A stretch of DNA of 64,000 nt from Dehalococcoidia bacterium (GTDB taxonomy: Bacteria; Chloroflexota; Dehalococcoidia; Bin125). Below are positions 28,870 to 37,839 of the stretch, one piece after another; position 1 is the first letter of the stretch, and every line of letters starts with the position of its first letter. The position numbers were made by a program, and so were the translations under genes. Location: positions 62,001-126,000 of the forward strand of contig JAJDTU010000001.1 of the NCBI GenBank assembly GCA_022826965.1, read 5' to 3'. A model generated the notes under the pieces. That model searched no databases. It was not told the origin of the DNA and saw only the letters and a program-made list of their open reading frames with translations.

Positions 28870-30192
28870 ATGCCGAACACCTCCAACAGCGAGCCCGCCG
28901 CCGAGCCGACCGTCGATGTCCTTCCGAACGGGATGCGCGTCGCCGTGACGTCAATTCCGCACTCGCAGGCGGCGGTGCTGGCGGCTTACGTCGGGGTCGG
29001 TTCGCGCGACGAAGCGCGCCAGACCCTGGGCCTGTCGCACTATCTCGAGCACATGTTGTTCAAGGGCACGGAATCGCGGCCGGAACCGACAGCCATATCG
29101 GCCGCAATCGAGGGCGCCGGCGGTTCGCTGAACGCGTTCACCTCTCGAGAACTGACCTGTTACTGGAACCGTGTGCCGTTCGACCGGCTGCCGTTGGCCA
29201 TGGATGTGTTAGCCGATTCGGTGCGCTACTCAATGCTGGCCGAGTCGGAGATCGAGCGTGAGCGCACGGTGATCTGCTCGGAGATTCGGCGCGCTCACGA
29301 CCAGCCAGGCCAGCGAGTGATGCAGCTGATCAGCGACGCCGCCTACGGCGACCAGCCGCTGGGCTGGGAGATCGCCGGCGACCTGGATTCCGTCGACGCC
29401 ATCACCCGCGAAGACCTGGCAACACACGTCGAAACGTTCTACCGGCCCGCCAACATCGTGCTCTCAGTCGCCGGCAACGTTGACCGCGAGACGGTCGTCG
29501 AACTCGCCGAGCGTCACTGGGGCAGCAATTGGCCCGATGGCGCCTCGCAGGGAACGCCGAGTCGCAAGTCCGCCGACGAGCAGATGTCCAACAATCTGGC
29601 CCAGATTGAAGTCCGCGAGCTCGAGCAATGCAACCTCGCGCTGGCACTGCGCTCGATCCACCGGCTCGATCCCGACCGCTACGCGATGGCGCTGTTGAAT
29701 GAGGTGTTGGGCGGCGGGATGAGTTCGCGGCTGTTCACGGAGATCAGGGAGAAACGTGGGCTCGCGTACTCGGTCGGTTCGCATCCGACAGCGTTTGACG
29801 ATGCGGGGCACTTGACCGTCATGGCCGGCGTGACCGAAGAGCATGTGCTGGAAACGGTCGACGTCGTGTTCGAGGAACTCGGAAAGCTCGTCGCCGAGCC
29901 GGTCACGGATGACGAACTCGAGCGGGTTCGAGAGCATGCGGTCGGCTCGTTTCGGCTTGGGCTGGATGCCGCCGCGAGTTGGTGTCACCGGGCCGGAGGG
30001 ATGCTGCTCGCAAACGGCTTCATCGAGCCTGTTGAAGAAACGATCGCCGGCTACCAGTCGGTGACGAAAGCCGATATCCAGCGCGTCGCCCAACGGTTCG
30101 TGCGCGAGGACAACCTCGCCGCTGCGGTGGTCGGTCCATTCGACCAGGCCGACGCGCTGCGCGAGCGGGTCGACGGGTTCAGCCCGAACTGA
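28870..30192 (+). CDS. M16-family zinc peptidase (pitrilysin/processing-peptidase type)
   Basis: 440 residues, the single-unit (about 45 kDa) M16B size. The inverted zinc motif HYLEH (57-61) is intact and the third ligand is the Glu in VICSEI. N-terminal LPNGMRVAV and the C-terminal half (GGGMSSRLFTEIREKRGLAYSV) are characteristic. These enzymes degrade or process peptides; no export signal is visible, so it is probably cytosolic. ATG at 28870 chosen because an extension to 28855 adds nothing conserved. Divergent from the uncharacterised gene with about 80 bp between starts. Confidence 0.93.
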   Translation: MPNTSNSEPAAEPTVDVLPNGMRVAVTSIPHSQAAVLAAYVGVGSRDEARQTLGLSHYLEHMLFKGTESRPEPTAISAAIEGAGGSLNAFTSRELTCYWNRVPFDRLPLAMDVLADSVRYSMLAESEIERERTVICSEIRRAHDQPGQRVMQLISDAAYGDQPLGWEIAGDLDSVDAITREDLATHVETFYRPANIVLSVAGNVDRETVVELAERHWGSNWPDGASQGTPSRKSADEQMSNNLAQIEVRELEQCNLALALRSIHRLDPDRYAMALLNEVLGGGMSSRLFTEIREKRGLAYSVGSHPTAFDDAGHLTVMAGVTEEHVLETVDVVFEELGKLVAEPVTDDELERVREHAVGSFRLGLDAAASWCHRAGGMLLANGFIEPVEETIAGYQSVTKADIQRVAQRFVREDNLAAAVVGPFDQADALRERVDGFSPN

Positions 30193-30229
30193 CGAGGCCA
30201 CGCGGGTTGTGGAAGGGTGGATCCCGGCT

Positions 30230-30931
30230 ATGGATGACGTCCGCGCCTTGCTCGCCATCTTGCCCGACGCGCCGCTGCCGAGCGAGGCCGAGGTTGAACA
30301 TGCCGACGGCCTGATCCTCGTCTTCCCGCAGGAAGAGTCCGAATACCCCGCGTCGGCCGTGCGCGTCGACGCCGCGCTTGAGCTGGGACCGCCGGTCTAC
30401 GTGATCATCCCGGCACTCGATTCAGGCTTGTCGCGCAAGTATCTCCAACACGCGCTCCGGCCGGGCGTCTACGGGGTCGGCGTGCAGCGCGCGGCGAGCG
30501 TCGATCAGCTTCGCTATCTCGAAGGTGTGCTCGAGGAACTGGAAATCCGGGCCGGGATCCGCCCCGGACTGACCGCGATAGCGGTGGGCTTTCACGACCC
30601 GCAGGCGATCAACATCATGTCCGAGTGCCTGTCGGCGATGCGCGACTCTTCTGATCGGATGACCTGGATTGCCTACGACCACGCGGAGATGGCGGAGTCG
30701 CTTGGCGTCGGGCCTGACAGTCCGACGGTCGCTGTGGCCAGTTCAAACGTGGTGATGACCGCGGCTGCGTTCGACCTGCCGGTCGTGTACGGTTCGCCGC
30801 CCGACGCGGAGTACGCGGCCTCGCTCGGTTTTCGCGGCTGCGCGACGGGAGATCCGGGCGACCTCGAAGGTCTGAAGGCGACCTTCACTCGACCCGATTC
30901 AGATTCAGATGAGGACGAGGAGGATTCCTAG
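30230..30931 (+). CDS. CitE-fold protein lacking lyase active-site residues
   Basis: 233 residues from the ATG behind an AGGGTGG tract; a GTG at 30209 is an alternative. Secondary-structure order parallels the next gene (CitE-like lyase), but each catalytic motif differs: the FDLEDSV strand of the neighbour corresponds to LILVFPQEES, FVRTNG to YVIIPALDS, and AWIENAH to IAVGFHD. The C-terminus is acidic (DSDSDEDEEDS). It looks like a diverged, non-catalytic paralogue of the HpcH/HpaI-CitE superfamily. Stop and next start share a base (TAGTG), so the pair is translationally linked and may form hetero-oligomers. Confidence 0.7.
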   Translation: MDDVRALLAILPDAPLPSEAEVEHADGLILVFPQEESEYPASAVRVDAALELGPPVYVIIPALDSGLSRKYLQHALRPGVYGVGVQRAASVDQLRYLEGVLEELEIRAGIRPGLTAIAVGFHDPQAINIMSECLSAMRDSSDRMTWIAYDHAEMAESLGVGPDSPTVAVASSNVVMTAAAFDLPVVYGSPPDAEYAASLGFRGCATGDPGDLEGLKATFTRPDSDSDEDEEDS

Positions 30932-31821
30932 TGGCAGCCACCGTGATGCGATCGATGTTGTCGGTGCCGGGGATTCGGGAGCGATTCATCGAAAAGGCGC
31001 GCGACGCCGAGGCGGATGTGCTGTGCTTCGACCTGGAAGACTCGGTCGCCTGGGACGACAAGCCCGCCGCGCGCGATCTGCTCTGCCGTGTCCTGCCCGA
31101 CTTCCCCAAGCGCGGCCGTCAGGTCTTCGTTCGCACCAACGGCTACGACACGGGGCTGATCGAGCAGGAGCTCGACGCCATCGTTCAGCCCTGGCTTGAC
31201 GGCGTGAGTGTGTCAAAGATCGAGACCCCTCGCGATGTGCAGCGGATCGATGACTATCTGACGCTGCTGGAGCGGGCCCGCGGTCTGGCGGACGGACAGG
31301 TGAAGATCGCGGCCTGGATCGAGAACGCCCACGCGGTTGCCAATGCCTATGAGATCTGCGCGGCTTCTGAGCGGCTGGTCGGGATCTGCGTCGGCGGCGA
31401 GGACTATGCGGTCAGCATCGGCGTGCGGCGAACGAAGGGCGGGGCAGAGTTGGAGTTGGCGCGCCGAGCATCGGTCAATGCTGCGCACGCGGCCGGGATC
31501 GCGCCGCTCGACACCCCCTGGACCGACATCCGCGACCCAGAGGGCTACGAGGATGAACTGCGGCGGATGAAGGAGATCGGCTTCCAGGGTAAGTTCTGCA
31601 TTCACCCGGATCAGCTGGGCCCGGCGAATCGCATCTTCAGCCCTCCGGCTGATGATGTCGACTGGGCCCGCCGAGTGGTGGACGCCTACCAGAACGGCGT
31701 CGAACAGAACCTCGGAGCGGTCGCGCTGGACGGTCAGATGATCGACAAGCCGGTCCTCGAGCAGGCCGAAAACGTCCTCGCCTGGTCGCAGCAGATCGCG
31801 GCGATGGAAGCGGCTCGCTAA
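30931..31821 (+). CDS. CitE-like CoA ester lyase (HpcH/HpaI family)
   Basis: 296 residues, full length. A TIM-barrel lyase of the citrate lyase beta/malyl-CoA lyase type: MRSMLSVPG, the acidic strand CFDLEDSVAWDDK, the substrate Arg in FVRTNGYD, the barrel-core Glu in WIENAHAV, and CIHPDQ near the end. Substrate is probably a malyl- or citramalyl-type CoA ester; not decidable from sequence. GTG start with GAGGAGG about 8 nt upstream, inside the upstream gene. It overlaps the convergent flavoenzyme gene by a few bases. Confidence 0.92.
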   Translation: MAATVMRSMLSVPGIRERFIEKARDAEADVLCFDLEDSVAWDDKPAARDLLCRVLPDFPKRGRQVFVRTNGYDTGLIEQELDAIVQPWLDGVSVSKIETPRDVQRIDDYLTLLERARGLADGQVKIAAWIENAHAVANAYEICAASERLVGICVGGEDYAVSIGVRRTKGGAELELARRASVNAAHAAGIAPLDTPWTDIRDPEGYEDELRRMKEIGFQGKFCIHPDQLGPANRIFSPPADDVDWARRVVDAYQNGVEQNLGAVALDGQMIDKPVLEQAENVLAWSQQIAAMEAAR

Positions 31822-33011
31822 AGAGCGCCCTGGGGTTGGCGGCCGAGGCGGTAGGCGCCTGAACGCTCGTAGGCGGAGTCGGCGACGTAGATGTGCTGGC
31901 TGGCGACTGTGATGTCTCGGAACACGCGTTGCAGCGGACTGCTGGTGAACGCGGCCGCCCCGCCGCCGTGGTGATGGCAGAAGCGAACCACGTCGACACA
32001 GGCGTCGGTCACCCAAGTGACCATCGCTCGTATTCGAGCATCCCGCGCCGGAGTCGTCGGCTCCCCGGCCTCGCGCCAGGCCATCGCCTCGTCCAGCATC
32101 GAGAGCGCGTACGCTCGCGCCGCCTCGTAGCGACTTGACATCTCGCCGTAGCCGCGTTGAAAGGCGCCGCGATCGGCGACCGAGCCGCTCTGCCCAAACC
32201 GTGTCCGATCGCCGATTTCACCGTTCAGCAGTTCCAGCGCCCGCCTCGCCGAGCCCAGGGCGATGCCGGTGTGTCCGGGACTGAGGAACGTGATCGTCGG
32301 ATTGACGAACCAGGATCCGCCGCGATTCGAGTGGACGCCTCCGAAGGGCGTCGTGAACGCCGGGTCGACCACCACGTCGTGCATCCGGTAGTGGCAACTG
32401 CCGGTGCCTTCCAACCCCATCACGTCCCAGCTGTCCTCAACGATCACCCTCGATTGCTCGACGACGCTGCCGATCACCGGCGGCAATCCGTCGTCCGGCG
32501 AGGGTCGCGAACCGTCCTCCTTCAGGACCACCGAGTTGGCGAGCACCCAACCGCAATGCCGGATGCCGCTCGCGAACGACCAACGGCCGTTGAGCCTGAA
32601 CGAGCCATCGGGCAGCGCCGTGGCAACACCCTCGGGGTTGGCGGTGCCCGCGATCCGCGGGAAGCCGTCGCCGAACACCGTGTCAAGCCCGATCCCATCG
32701 CCCAGGTGTGAGCCGGCCATGCCCGGCGTCTCGGCCTGGATCATGGCGACCCAGCCACTCGATACGTCGGTTGACGCCAGCTGCTCGAACGCCTCGACCT
32801 GGGTGGCGGGGTGCACGTCGAAGCCTCCGACCTCCCTGGGCGAAGCCATGCCGAAGAAGCCGGCGCCCTCCAGCGCTGTCACCGACTCCGGCGCGAGAGT
32901 TTTGCCTCGAGCAGACGCATCGGCATAGTCGCTGAGCACGGGGCCGACTGATTCGGCGCGTTCGATCCAGTCGGATCGTTCGCGCTGCCGTTCAGAGCTG
33001 GTACGGCTCAT
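31818..33011 (-). CDS. Acyl-CoA dehydrogenase-fold flavoprotein (HpaH/DszC-like), paralogue 1
   Basis: 397 residues. N-terminal helical domain with RAESVGPVLSDYADASARG and LEGAGFFGMASPREVGGFDVHP, a middle beta domain (HCGWVLANSVV, SWDVMGLEGTGSCHYRMHDV) and a C-terminal four-helix bundle of the acyl-CoA dehydrogenase type 2 class. The class includes two-component flavin monooxygenases such as HpaB/HsaA/DszC; the usual catalytic Glu of acyl-CoA dehydrogenases is not evident, so monooxygenase or oxidase chemistry is more likely. Start ATG matches paralogues. Last gene of a four-gene minus-strand set. Confidence 0.85.
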   Translation of the reverse strand: MSRTSSERQRERSDWIERAESVGPVLSDYADASARGKTLAPESVTALEGAGFFGMASPREVGGFDVHPATQVEAFEQLASTDVSSGWVAMIQAETPGMAGSHLGDGIGLDTVFGDGFPRIAGTANPEGVATALPDGSFRLNGRWSFASGIRHCGWVLANSVVLKEDGSRPSPDDGLPPVIGSVVEQSRVIVEDSWDVMGLEGTGSCHYRMHDVVVDPAFTTPFGGVHSNRGGSWFVNPTITFLSPGHTGIALGSARRALELLNGEIGDRTRFGQSGSVADRGAFQRGYGEMSSRYEAARAYALSMLDEAMAWREAGEPTTPARDARIRAMVTWVTDACVDVVRFCHHHGGGAAAFTSSPLQRVFRDITVASQHIYVADSAYERSGAYRLGRQPQGAL

Positions 33012-33057
33012 GATCGTTCTCGGACTCCTGTTCGCCGCCCGCTCAATGCGGCATCCG

Positions 33058-33456
33058 TCACGCTTGACCGACGCCAGCCCCATTCGCTCCGTTGTCCTGA
33101 TTGCGGATCACCGAGCGGCGGTGCAGTTGTTCGGCGAACGGATCGACGATCAGCCCCAACGATTCCAGTACGGTCAGGCCGATAATCGGCTCCTCGCCGT
33201 CCTCGCCGAAGATGACATCTCCGGCGGCGGTGTCTCCAAGCAGTTCAAACTGTGCGCCCGCGATCAGCCGCCGTTGGGAGGACCCATCGAACAGATACAC
33301 CGTACGCGCCGCGAGGGGCGCGATGCCGATCGAACGCAGCGCCGACTCGGGCACGACGCAACTCATGGCTCCGGTATCGACCAAGAACGTGCCTTCCCAG
33401 ATGCGATCCGGTTGTGCCGGATTGATGACCCTGGCTGGCACGTAGGTTGCGCCCAT
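33058..33456 (-). CDS. Retropepsin-like aspartic protease domain protein
   Basis: 132 residues from the ATG with GGAGGAG 8 nt upstream; a longer frame to 33522 lacks such a site. One lobe of the clan AA fold: the catalytic triad LVDTGA (Asp27), a flap strand YLFDGS, and the closing motif PIIGLTVLESLGLIVDP. Single-lobe aspartic proteases act as homodimers. No signal peptide or membrane span. It sits between flavoenzyme paralogues; a functional link is not established. Confidence 0.88.
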   Translation of the reverse strand: MGATYVPARVINPAQPDRIWEGTFLVDTGAMSCVVPESALRSIGIAPLAARTVYLFDGSSQRRLIAGAQFELLGDTAAGDVIFGEDGEEPIIGLTVLESLGLIVDPFAEQLHRRSVIRNQDNGANGAGVGQA

Positions 33457-33565
33457 CGGCGTCTCCTCCAGGAGTTGCGTCAACTGCGCTGCAGTGTCGG
33501 GGTTCGGTGCGATTCGCAACATTGGCTCGTCCCTCCCGCCGTCTGCGCGAGTTCCAGCCTATCGA

Positions 33566-34739
33566 CTACAACCCGGGACGGACCGGTGTGCCGAGCTGGT
33601 GCTGACCGCGGCGGATGTAGGCGGACTGGGTCTGGATCACGTGTTGGCTGACGGTCTGGATGTCGCGCAGCAGGCGGGCGAGCACGTTGTCGCTATAGAC
33701 GGCGGGGCCGCCGGCGTGCTCGTGCGCGGTGCGGACGACGTCCTCGGCGGCCTGGTGCGCCCAGCGCAAGGCGGCGCGGGCGCGGTCGTCCATCCGCACG
33801 GCGGCCTCCAGCGAGTCGACCGGCGCGTTCAGCAGTTCGTCGAAGAGATGGTGGCCGTAGCCCTCCATCACCTCGACCAGGGCGACGCAGCGTCCCAGGT
33901 CTCCCTGGAAGTGCTGTTGCTCGGCGATTGAGGCACGCTGCCCGGTGCGTGTGCTCGGTGGCCTGCCGTGTGATCTCTTCGACGGCGCGCTTAGCGACTC
34001 CCAGCGGGAAGCCATAGCCGGCGGCCGTCAGGAACGTGACCGTTGGTCGCGCGAGCCAGCCGTCGCCGCGCAGCGGCCCACGTTCGAAGCCGGCCAGACA
34101 CATCTCGTCCGGCACGAACACGTTGTCGTAGCGATAGTGGGTGCTGCCGGTGCCGCGCATGCCCATCGTGTGCCAGGTGTCCTCGACCACGACCTCTTCC
34201 CTGGGCGCCGCGACCGTGACCAGCGGCGGCGGTCTGCCCGGCTCGGGCGCCTGCGCCGGTATGCGGCACTGGGCGAGGACGTAGTCGCTGTGGTAGATGC
34301 CCGAGGCCCAGCCCCAGCGTCCCGTCACCATCCAGCCGCCTTCGACCTGTTCGGCTTCGCCGTCCGGGGCGATCGAGCCGCACGTGACGGGCCAGCGGGA
34401 GTCCACATCGGCGAAGATTCGCTCAACCGCGCTGTCGGGCAGGCGTGAGGCGAGCCAGGCGGATTCGTGTGCGCCGATCAGGGCGCACCAGCCGGCGGAG
34501 GAGTCGTGGGCGGTGATGTCGGCGATGACCTGGGTCTGGAGTCGCGGATGCGCGTTGACGCCGCCCAGTTCGACCGGCGAACAGAGGCCGAAGGCGTCGA
34601 CGCTGCGCAGGGCGGCTTCGGTCGCGGGCGAGAGTCGGCGCAACTCTTCGTTGTTCGCGGATTCGGCGCGCAGGGTGTCGCCGATGGCGGCAATCCGCTC
34701 GCGCCACTCCGCTCGTTGGTCGGCCAATGTGCTGCTCAT
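33566..34739 (-). pseudogene. Frameshifted HpaH/DszC-like flavoprotein, paralogue 2
   Basis: The reading frame from ATG 34739 (MSSTLADQRAEW) aligns with the third paralogue up to TRQATEH and then becomes nonsense; the neighbouring frame resumes with TRTGQRASIAEQQ and runs to the family C-terminus GTPVRPGL. Comparison with paralogue 1 (DRTRFGQSGSVAD) shows that two bases are missing in a CA run (GTGTG on the plus strand at about 33949-33953). Everything else is conserved, so the lesion is recent, a phase-variable repeat, or a sequencing error. If repaired the product would be about 390 residues. Confidence 0.88.
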
Positions 34740-34783
34740 CGATCCCCTCGCTCCGCTGGCTGCATCTAGGGTACGCGCGGCGC

Positions 34784-35965
34784 TCAGATCCCCGGCCGAA
34801 CCTCGAGGCCCAGTCGATGCCGGCCCAGGCGGACGTAGGCGCTGTCTCCGGGCATGACGTGTTGCGAGGAGGTCTGGATGTCCCGCAGTAGCCGCTGGAT
34901 CATGCTGGACTCGAACACGTCGGCGCCGCCCATGTGATCGTGGACCGCCTTCACGACGCGCTCGGTCGTCTGGTTGCACCAGCGGTAGGCCGAGCGGGCC
35001 TGGTCGCCCAGCTTGACGGTCTGCTGCAACGTCTCGATCGGCGCGTCGTGCAACTGCGTGCAGAGGTCGCGTCCGTAGCCCTCGATCGCGTCGAGCATCG
35101 CCTGCGCCTCGCCGATGTCGTGTTGGACGCGCTCTCGATCGGCGATTGAGCCTCGGTACGCGCGCCGCCGGCCTTCGGGCGCGTGGGTGACGAACTCCTC
35201 GAGCGCCCGGCGGGCGATGCCGAGGCTGGTCGCGTACATCGCTGGGACGAGGAAGATCGGATTGGGCCGCGTGACGAAGCCGGTGCCGCGCAGCGGCGGC
35301 AGGTCCAAGTTCTCCAGCTTCATCTCATGGCGCACAAAGAGGTCGTCGAAGCGGTAGTGGGCGGAGCCGGTGCCGCGCATGCCGAGCGTGTGCCAGGTGT
35401 CCTCGATCTCGACGTCCTCGCGCCGCGCGGCGACGGTCAGCGTGGGTCGCGGCTTGTCCGGCTCGGGCTCGTCGGCGGACAGGAAGCTCTGGATTTGGAC
35501 GTAGTCGGCCGTATGAATGCCCGATGCCCAGGCGGAGCGGGCGTTGACGATCCAGCCGCCCTTGACGGGGCGCGCCTCGCCGGCGGGGGCAAGTCCGCCG
35601 GCGGCGACTGGAAAGCGCCAATCGCTTCGACTCGGATTGAAGATGCGTCGGGCCGTCTCCTCGGGCAGCCGCGTCGCGAGCCAGGCCGACTCCTGGCAGC
35701 CGTTCATCAGGTTCCAGCCGGTCGAGGGATCGGCGGCCGAGACGGTGGCGACCGTCTCAAGCTGGGCGACCGGGTGCAGGTCGGACCCGCCCAGCTCGAC
35801 CGGCGTGCAGATGCCGAACGCGTCGATCCCGTGCAGCGCAGCCATCGTCGCCGGCGACAGATGCCGCAGTTGGTCGTTGCGGTCGGCCTCGGCGCGAACG
35901 ATGGCGTCGATCGACTCGGTCCGCTCGCGCCACTCGCGCAACTGACCGACCAGGTCGGATGCCAT
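34784..35965 (-). CDS. Acyl-CoA dehydrogenase-fold flavoprotein (HpaH/DszC-like), paralogue 3
   Basis: 393 residues and intact. Same architecture as the two neighbouring copies: helical N-domain (DAFGICTPVELGG, GWNLMNGCQESAW), beta domain (IEDTWHTLGMRGTGSAHYRF) and helical C-domain (LLRDIQTSSQHVMPGDSAYVRLG). It is closest to the frameshifted copy. First gene of the minus-strand set, with a 105-bp divergent spacer to the acyl-CoA dehydrogenase gene. Reductase partner for a two-component monooxygenase is not present in the window. Confidence 0.87.
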   Translation of the reverse strand: MASDLVGQLREWRERTESIDAIVRAEADRNDQLRHLSPATMAALHGIDAFGICTPVELGGSDLHPVAQLETVATVSAADPSTGWNLMNGCQESAWLATRLPEETARRIFNPSRSDWRFPVAAGGLAPAGEARPVKGGWIVNARSAWASGIHTADYVQIQSFLSADEPEPDKPRPTLTVAARREDVEIEDTWHTLGMRGTGSAHYRFDDLFVRHEMKLENLDLPPLRGTGFVTRPNPIFLVPAMYATSLGIARRALEEFVTHAPEGRRRAYRGSIADRERVQHDIGEAQAMLDAIEGYGRDLCTQLHDAPIETLQQTVKLGDQARSAYRWCNQTTERVVKAVHDHMGGADVFESSMIQRLLRDIQTSSQHVMPGDSAYVRLGRHRLGLEVRPGI

Positions 35966-36070
35966 CTGAATGCAGCCTTCCTGCCAGCGAATTCGGGCAT
36001 GACAGTACCGCGCATACACTGAGTTCGCAATGGGGTTCGCTATGCGGTTGCGGCAGATTGGAGCGCGCTG

Positions 36071-37258
36071 ATGGCTGGTGTTTCGGATGTGCGGGAGATC
36101 ATTGCGGGCGACGGCGAAACGGGTGTGGAGATCACGCGCAACGTGCGCCGCTGGGTCGATGAACAGGTCATCCCCAACGCCACCGAGCTGGAGCACTCGG
36201 GCGAATTCCCGGCCAAGATCCACGCCGATATGTGCGAGATGGGCATCTTCGGGATCACGTTCCCCGAGTCGCACGGAGGCCTGGGGCTGTCATTCGAGAC
36301 GTATTCCGCCGTGATCGAGGAGATCTCGCGCGGCTGGATGGGTCTGGCCGGGATCATCAATACCAACGTGATCGACGGCTGGATCATCGACGAACACGGC
36401 ACGCAGGATCAGAAGGACCGCTTCCTGCCGGGGCTGGCGACGGGCGAGAAGCAAGGCTGCTTCACGATTACTGAACCGAATGCCGGCTCCGACGCCCAAG
36501 CGATTCGCACGACGGCGTCACGCGACGGTGACGACTACATCCTCAACGGCAACAAGCTGTTCGTGACCAACGGCGACCGCGGCGACGTGTATCTCGCCAT
36601 GACCAAGACCGACCCCTCAGCGCAGCCGCGGCATCGCGGCATCTCCGCCTTCCTGGTCGAGAAGGACACGCCGGGATTCTCGGTCGCACGGACCATCGAC
36701 AAGCTGGGCTACAAGGGTCCCGAAACGGCGGAGCTGTTCCTCGAGGACGCTCGCGTGCCGATGGACAACCTGCTCGGCGGATCGGAAGGACGCGGATTCC
36801 AGCAGATGATCTCGGGCCTCGAAATCGGGCGGATCAACGTGGCCTCGCGGGCGACCGGCGTCGCGCAGGCGGCGTTCGATGAGGCCATCGTCTACGCCCA
36901 GCGCCGCGAGACGATGGGCCGGCCGATTGCGCAACACCAGGCGATTCAGCTCAAGCTGGCTGAGATGGCGACCAAGATTCGCGCCGCGCGCCTGTTGACC
37001 CGGGACGCGGCGCGGAAGAAGGACAGCGGGCAACGCTCCGACCTGGACGTCGGCATGGCCAAGCTGTTCGCCACCGAAGTGGCGCTCGAGTGCAGCCTCG
37101 AATCGATGCGCGTCCATGGGGGGGTCGGTTACACGAAAGAGTTGCCGGTCGAGCGCTTCTACCGCGATGCCCCGCTGATGGCGGTCGCCGAGGGCACCAA
37201 CGAGATCCAGCGGATCGTGATCGCACGCCGGCTGCTGGAGATGTACGCCGTCGAATAG
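36071..37258 (+). CDS. Acyl-CoA dehydrogenase
   Basis: 395 residues, full length. FAD-dependent alpha,beta-dehydrogenation of acyl-CoA. Conserved segments: FGITFPESHGGLG, CFTITEPNAGSDAQAI (FAD/substrate), GYKGPETAELFLEDARVP, and the C-terminal catalytic region ERFYRDAPLM followed by AVAEGTNEIQR, which contains the expected catalytic Glu. Unlike the three minus-strand flavoproteins next door it is a canonical acyl-CoA dehydrogenase. Likely upstream of the MaoC gene in one unit, separated from it by a palindromic repeat. Confidence 0.95.
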   Translation: MAGVSDVREIIAGDGETGVEITRNVRRWVDEQVIPNATELEHSGEFPAKIHADMCEMGIFGITFPESHGGLGLSFETYSAVIEEISRGWMGLAGIINTNVIDGWIIDEHGTQDQKDRFLPGLATGEKQGCFTITEPNAGSDAQAIRTTASRDGDDYILNGNKLFVTNGDRGDVYLAMTKTDPSAQPRHRGISAFLVEKDTPGFSVARTIDKLGYKGPETAELFLEDARVPMDNLLGGSEGRGFQQMISGLEIGRINVASRATGVAQAAFDEAIVYAQRRETMGRPIAQHQAIQLKLAEMATKIRAARLLTRDAARKKDSGQRSDLDVGMAKLFATEVALECSLESMRVHGGVGYTKELPVERFYRDAPLMAVAEGTNEIQRIVIARRLLEMYAVE

Positions 37259-37263
37259 CGATC

Positions 37264-37318
37264 CTCCCCTCTCCCCCCGCTACGCGGGGGGAGATGTCCC
37301 GGAGGGACAGAGGGGGGC
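37264..37318. repeat. Intergenic palindromic repeat, copy A
   Basis: Between the acyl-CoA dehydrogenase and MaoC genes. Nested stems: CTCCCCCCGC-TAC-GCGGGGGGAG (37271-37293, perfect), TGTCCC-GGA-GGGACA (37295-37309, perfect), and an outer pairing CCCCTCT/AGAGGGG. The right part is homologous to copy B near 47.95 kb (GGGGAG.TGTC.C..AG.GAC.GAGGGGG). Could act as an mRNA-stability or attenuation element between the two genes. Confidence 0.8.
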
Positions 37319-37365
37319 ACGTACACCGACGCGCGAACCGAAACGAAGCAGATAAGGAATCGACT

Positions 37366-37830
37366 ATGCCGACGAAGGAACTGTACGGACGCTACCTGGA
37401 CGAGTTCGACGTGGGCGAGGTGATCGAGCACTGGCCGGCGCGGACCGTCACCGAGGCCGATGACCTGATGTTCTGCATGCTGACGATGAACCATCATCCG
37501 CTGCATACGAACAAGCAATACGCCGAGGACACCCAGTTCGGCCAGCGCGTCGTCTCCGGGCCGTTCGTCTACTCGCTGATCTTTGGCATGACGGTCCCGA
37601 CCATCTCGGGTAAAGCGATCGCCAACCTGGCCACGTCCGACCTGCGCCACACGGCCCCGGTCTTCCACGGAGACACGCTACAGGCCAAAACCGAGGTGCT
37701 TGAGGTGCGCGAGAGCAAGAGTCAGCCCGATCGAGGCATTGTCACAGTGCACACCACGGCCGCCAACCAGGACGGCACCGAGGTCCTCTCGTTCCATCGG
37801 GCGGTGATGATCCCGAAGCGCCCGGAGTAG
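37366..37830 (+). CDS. MaoC-like hotdog-fold (R)-hydratase/dehydratase
   Basis: 154 residues, ATG behind AAGGA. Single hotdog domain; the hydratase helix reads MLTMNHHPLHTNKQYAEDT, where many MaoC hydratases have G-D-x-N-P-x-H: the Asp position is Asn and the Asn is His, while the final PxH is kept. Related proteins act on enoyl-CoA or methylmalyl/mesaconyl-CoA. Context with acyl-CoA dehydrogenase and CitE-type lyase suggests a CoA-thioester pathway; the substrate is not determined. Confidence 0.88.
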   Translation: MPTKELYGRYLDEFDVGEVIEHWPARTVTEADDLMFCMLTMNHHPLHTNKQYAEDTQFGQRVVSGPFVYSLIFGMTVPTISGKAIANLATSDLRHTAPVFHGDTLQAKTEVLEVRESKSQPDRGIVTVHTTAANQDGTEVLSFHRAVMIPKRPE

Positions 37831-37839
37831 GATGGGGGC

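Noticed and set aside
33566-34015. Separate small gene at the end of the frameshifted flavoprotein
   Set aside because: Its sequence is the C-terminal domain of the same protein as its upstream neighbour; alignment to two paralogues shows one broken gene.
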